From CAYXEN01 sp964464035 (GTDB lineage Bacteria > Krumholzibacteriota > Krumholzibacteriia > WVZY01): a DNA stretch of 6,424 nucleotides. Below the pieces are notes generated by a model that was given only the letters and a program-made list of their open reading frames with translations, was not told the DNA's origin and did no database searches. A program made the position numbers and the translations under genes. The first letter of the stretch is position 1. Each line of letters starts with the position of its first letter. The stretch covers positions 1 to 6,424 of the forward strand of contig CAYXEN010000096.1 in the NCBI GenBank assembly GCA_964464035.1, given 5' to 3'. Of this stretch, positions 6,370-6,424 are shown in pieces.

Positions 6370-6394
6370 CGAATCGCCGCCACCCGCTGCCTGG
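6370..6394. repeat. 25-bp direct repeat, right copy
   Basis: Exact, same-orientation copy of 37-61. Here it is followed at once by a different small hairpin, GGCT-CGT-AGCC (6394-6404), and then by GCGGGT (6413-6418), which can pair back to ACCCGC (6382-6387) inside the repeat. The two copies thus share the 25 bases but not the sequence of the foldback they help form. It begins 17 bases after the large palindrome ends. Confidence 0.8.
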
Positions 6395-6424
6395 GCTCGT
6401 AGCCAAAGTGCCGCGGGTCCTGTC

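Noticed and set aside
6224..6406. 60-codon frame on the - strand in the right tail
   Set aside because: It runs through the large palindrome and the repeat, has a Ser/Pro/Gly-rich non-descript translation, and no ribosome site that I can defend.
6360..6422. Possible C-terminal end of a - strand gene entering from the right (reads ...FGYEPRQRVAAIRRF then stop)
   Set aside because: It is only 20 codons. The left repeat copy reads RQRVAAIR in the corresponding frame, but its flanks diverge, so the likeness comes from the 25-bp repeat. The sequence beyond 6424 would decide.
1..6424. CRISPR arrays, tRNA or rRNA genes, insertion sequences, riboswitches
   Set aside because: No regularly spaced repeats, cloverleaf, transposase-like protein or leader long enough for a known riboswitch was visible on either strand.

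Overview
The window holds five complete genes, all on the + strand and closely spaced, with short non-coding stretches at both ends. DNA is GC-rich by eye, yet AGG/AGA arginine and ATA isoleucine codons are frequent. With a lipoprotein-type secreted enzyme, this suggests an uncultivated Gram-negative-type bacterium, perhaps of the FCB/Krumholzibacteriota/Eisenbacteria kind. That placement is a weak inference from base usage; no marker gene here settles it.

Layout: 1-148 is a leader with one copy of a 25-bp repeat (37-61), a predicted extended -10 promoter (TG-T-TATAGT) and a Shine-Dalgarno site. mtaB (149-1501) and miaB (1501-2841) follow, overlapping by one base. Next come a threonine dehydrogenase-like zinc enzyme (2927-4087) and kbl (4145-5332), then a membrane-anchored glutaminyl-peptide cyclotransferase (5388-6185). 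The tail, 6186-6424, has no supported gene but is full of structure: a 6-bp terminator-like hairpin, a 96-nt imperfect palindrome with 16-nt arms, a GC-alternating dyad with an AT core containing TATAAT, and the second exact copy of the 25-bp repeat.

How the genes work together: mtaB and miaB encode the two radical-SAM methylthiotransferases that finish A37 of tRNA, next to the anticodon (t6A to ms2t6A, and i6A to ms2i6A). tdh and kbl together would convert L-threonine to glycine plus acetyl-CoA through 2-amino-3-ketobutyrate. A possible link is threonine itself, since t6A is built from it; this is inference only. The cyclotransferase would form N-terminal pyroglutamate on exported proteins or peptides and has no obvious tie to the rest except position.

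The coding part is mostly conserved housekeeping metabolism. The items that deserve a second look are the repeat pair that brackets the cluster, the nested palindrome at the right end, and the missing proton-relay histidine in the dehydrogenase. I found no defence system, mobile-element gene, CRISPR array, tRNA or rRNA.
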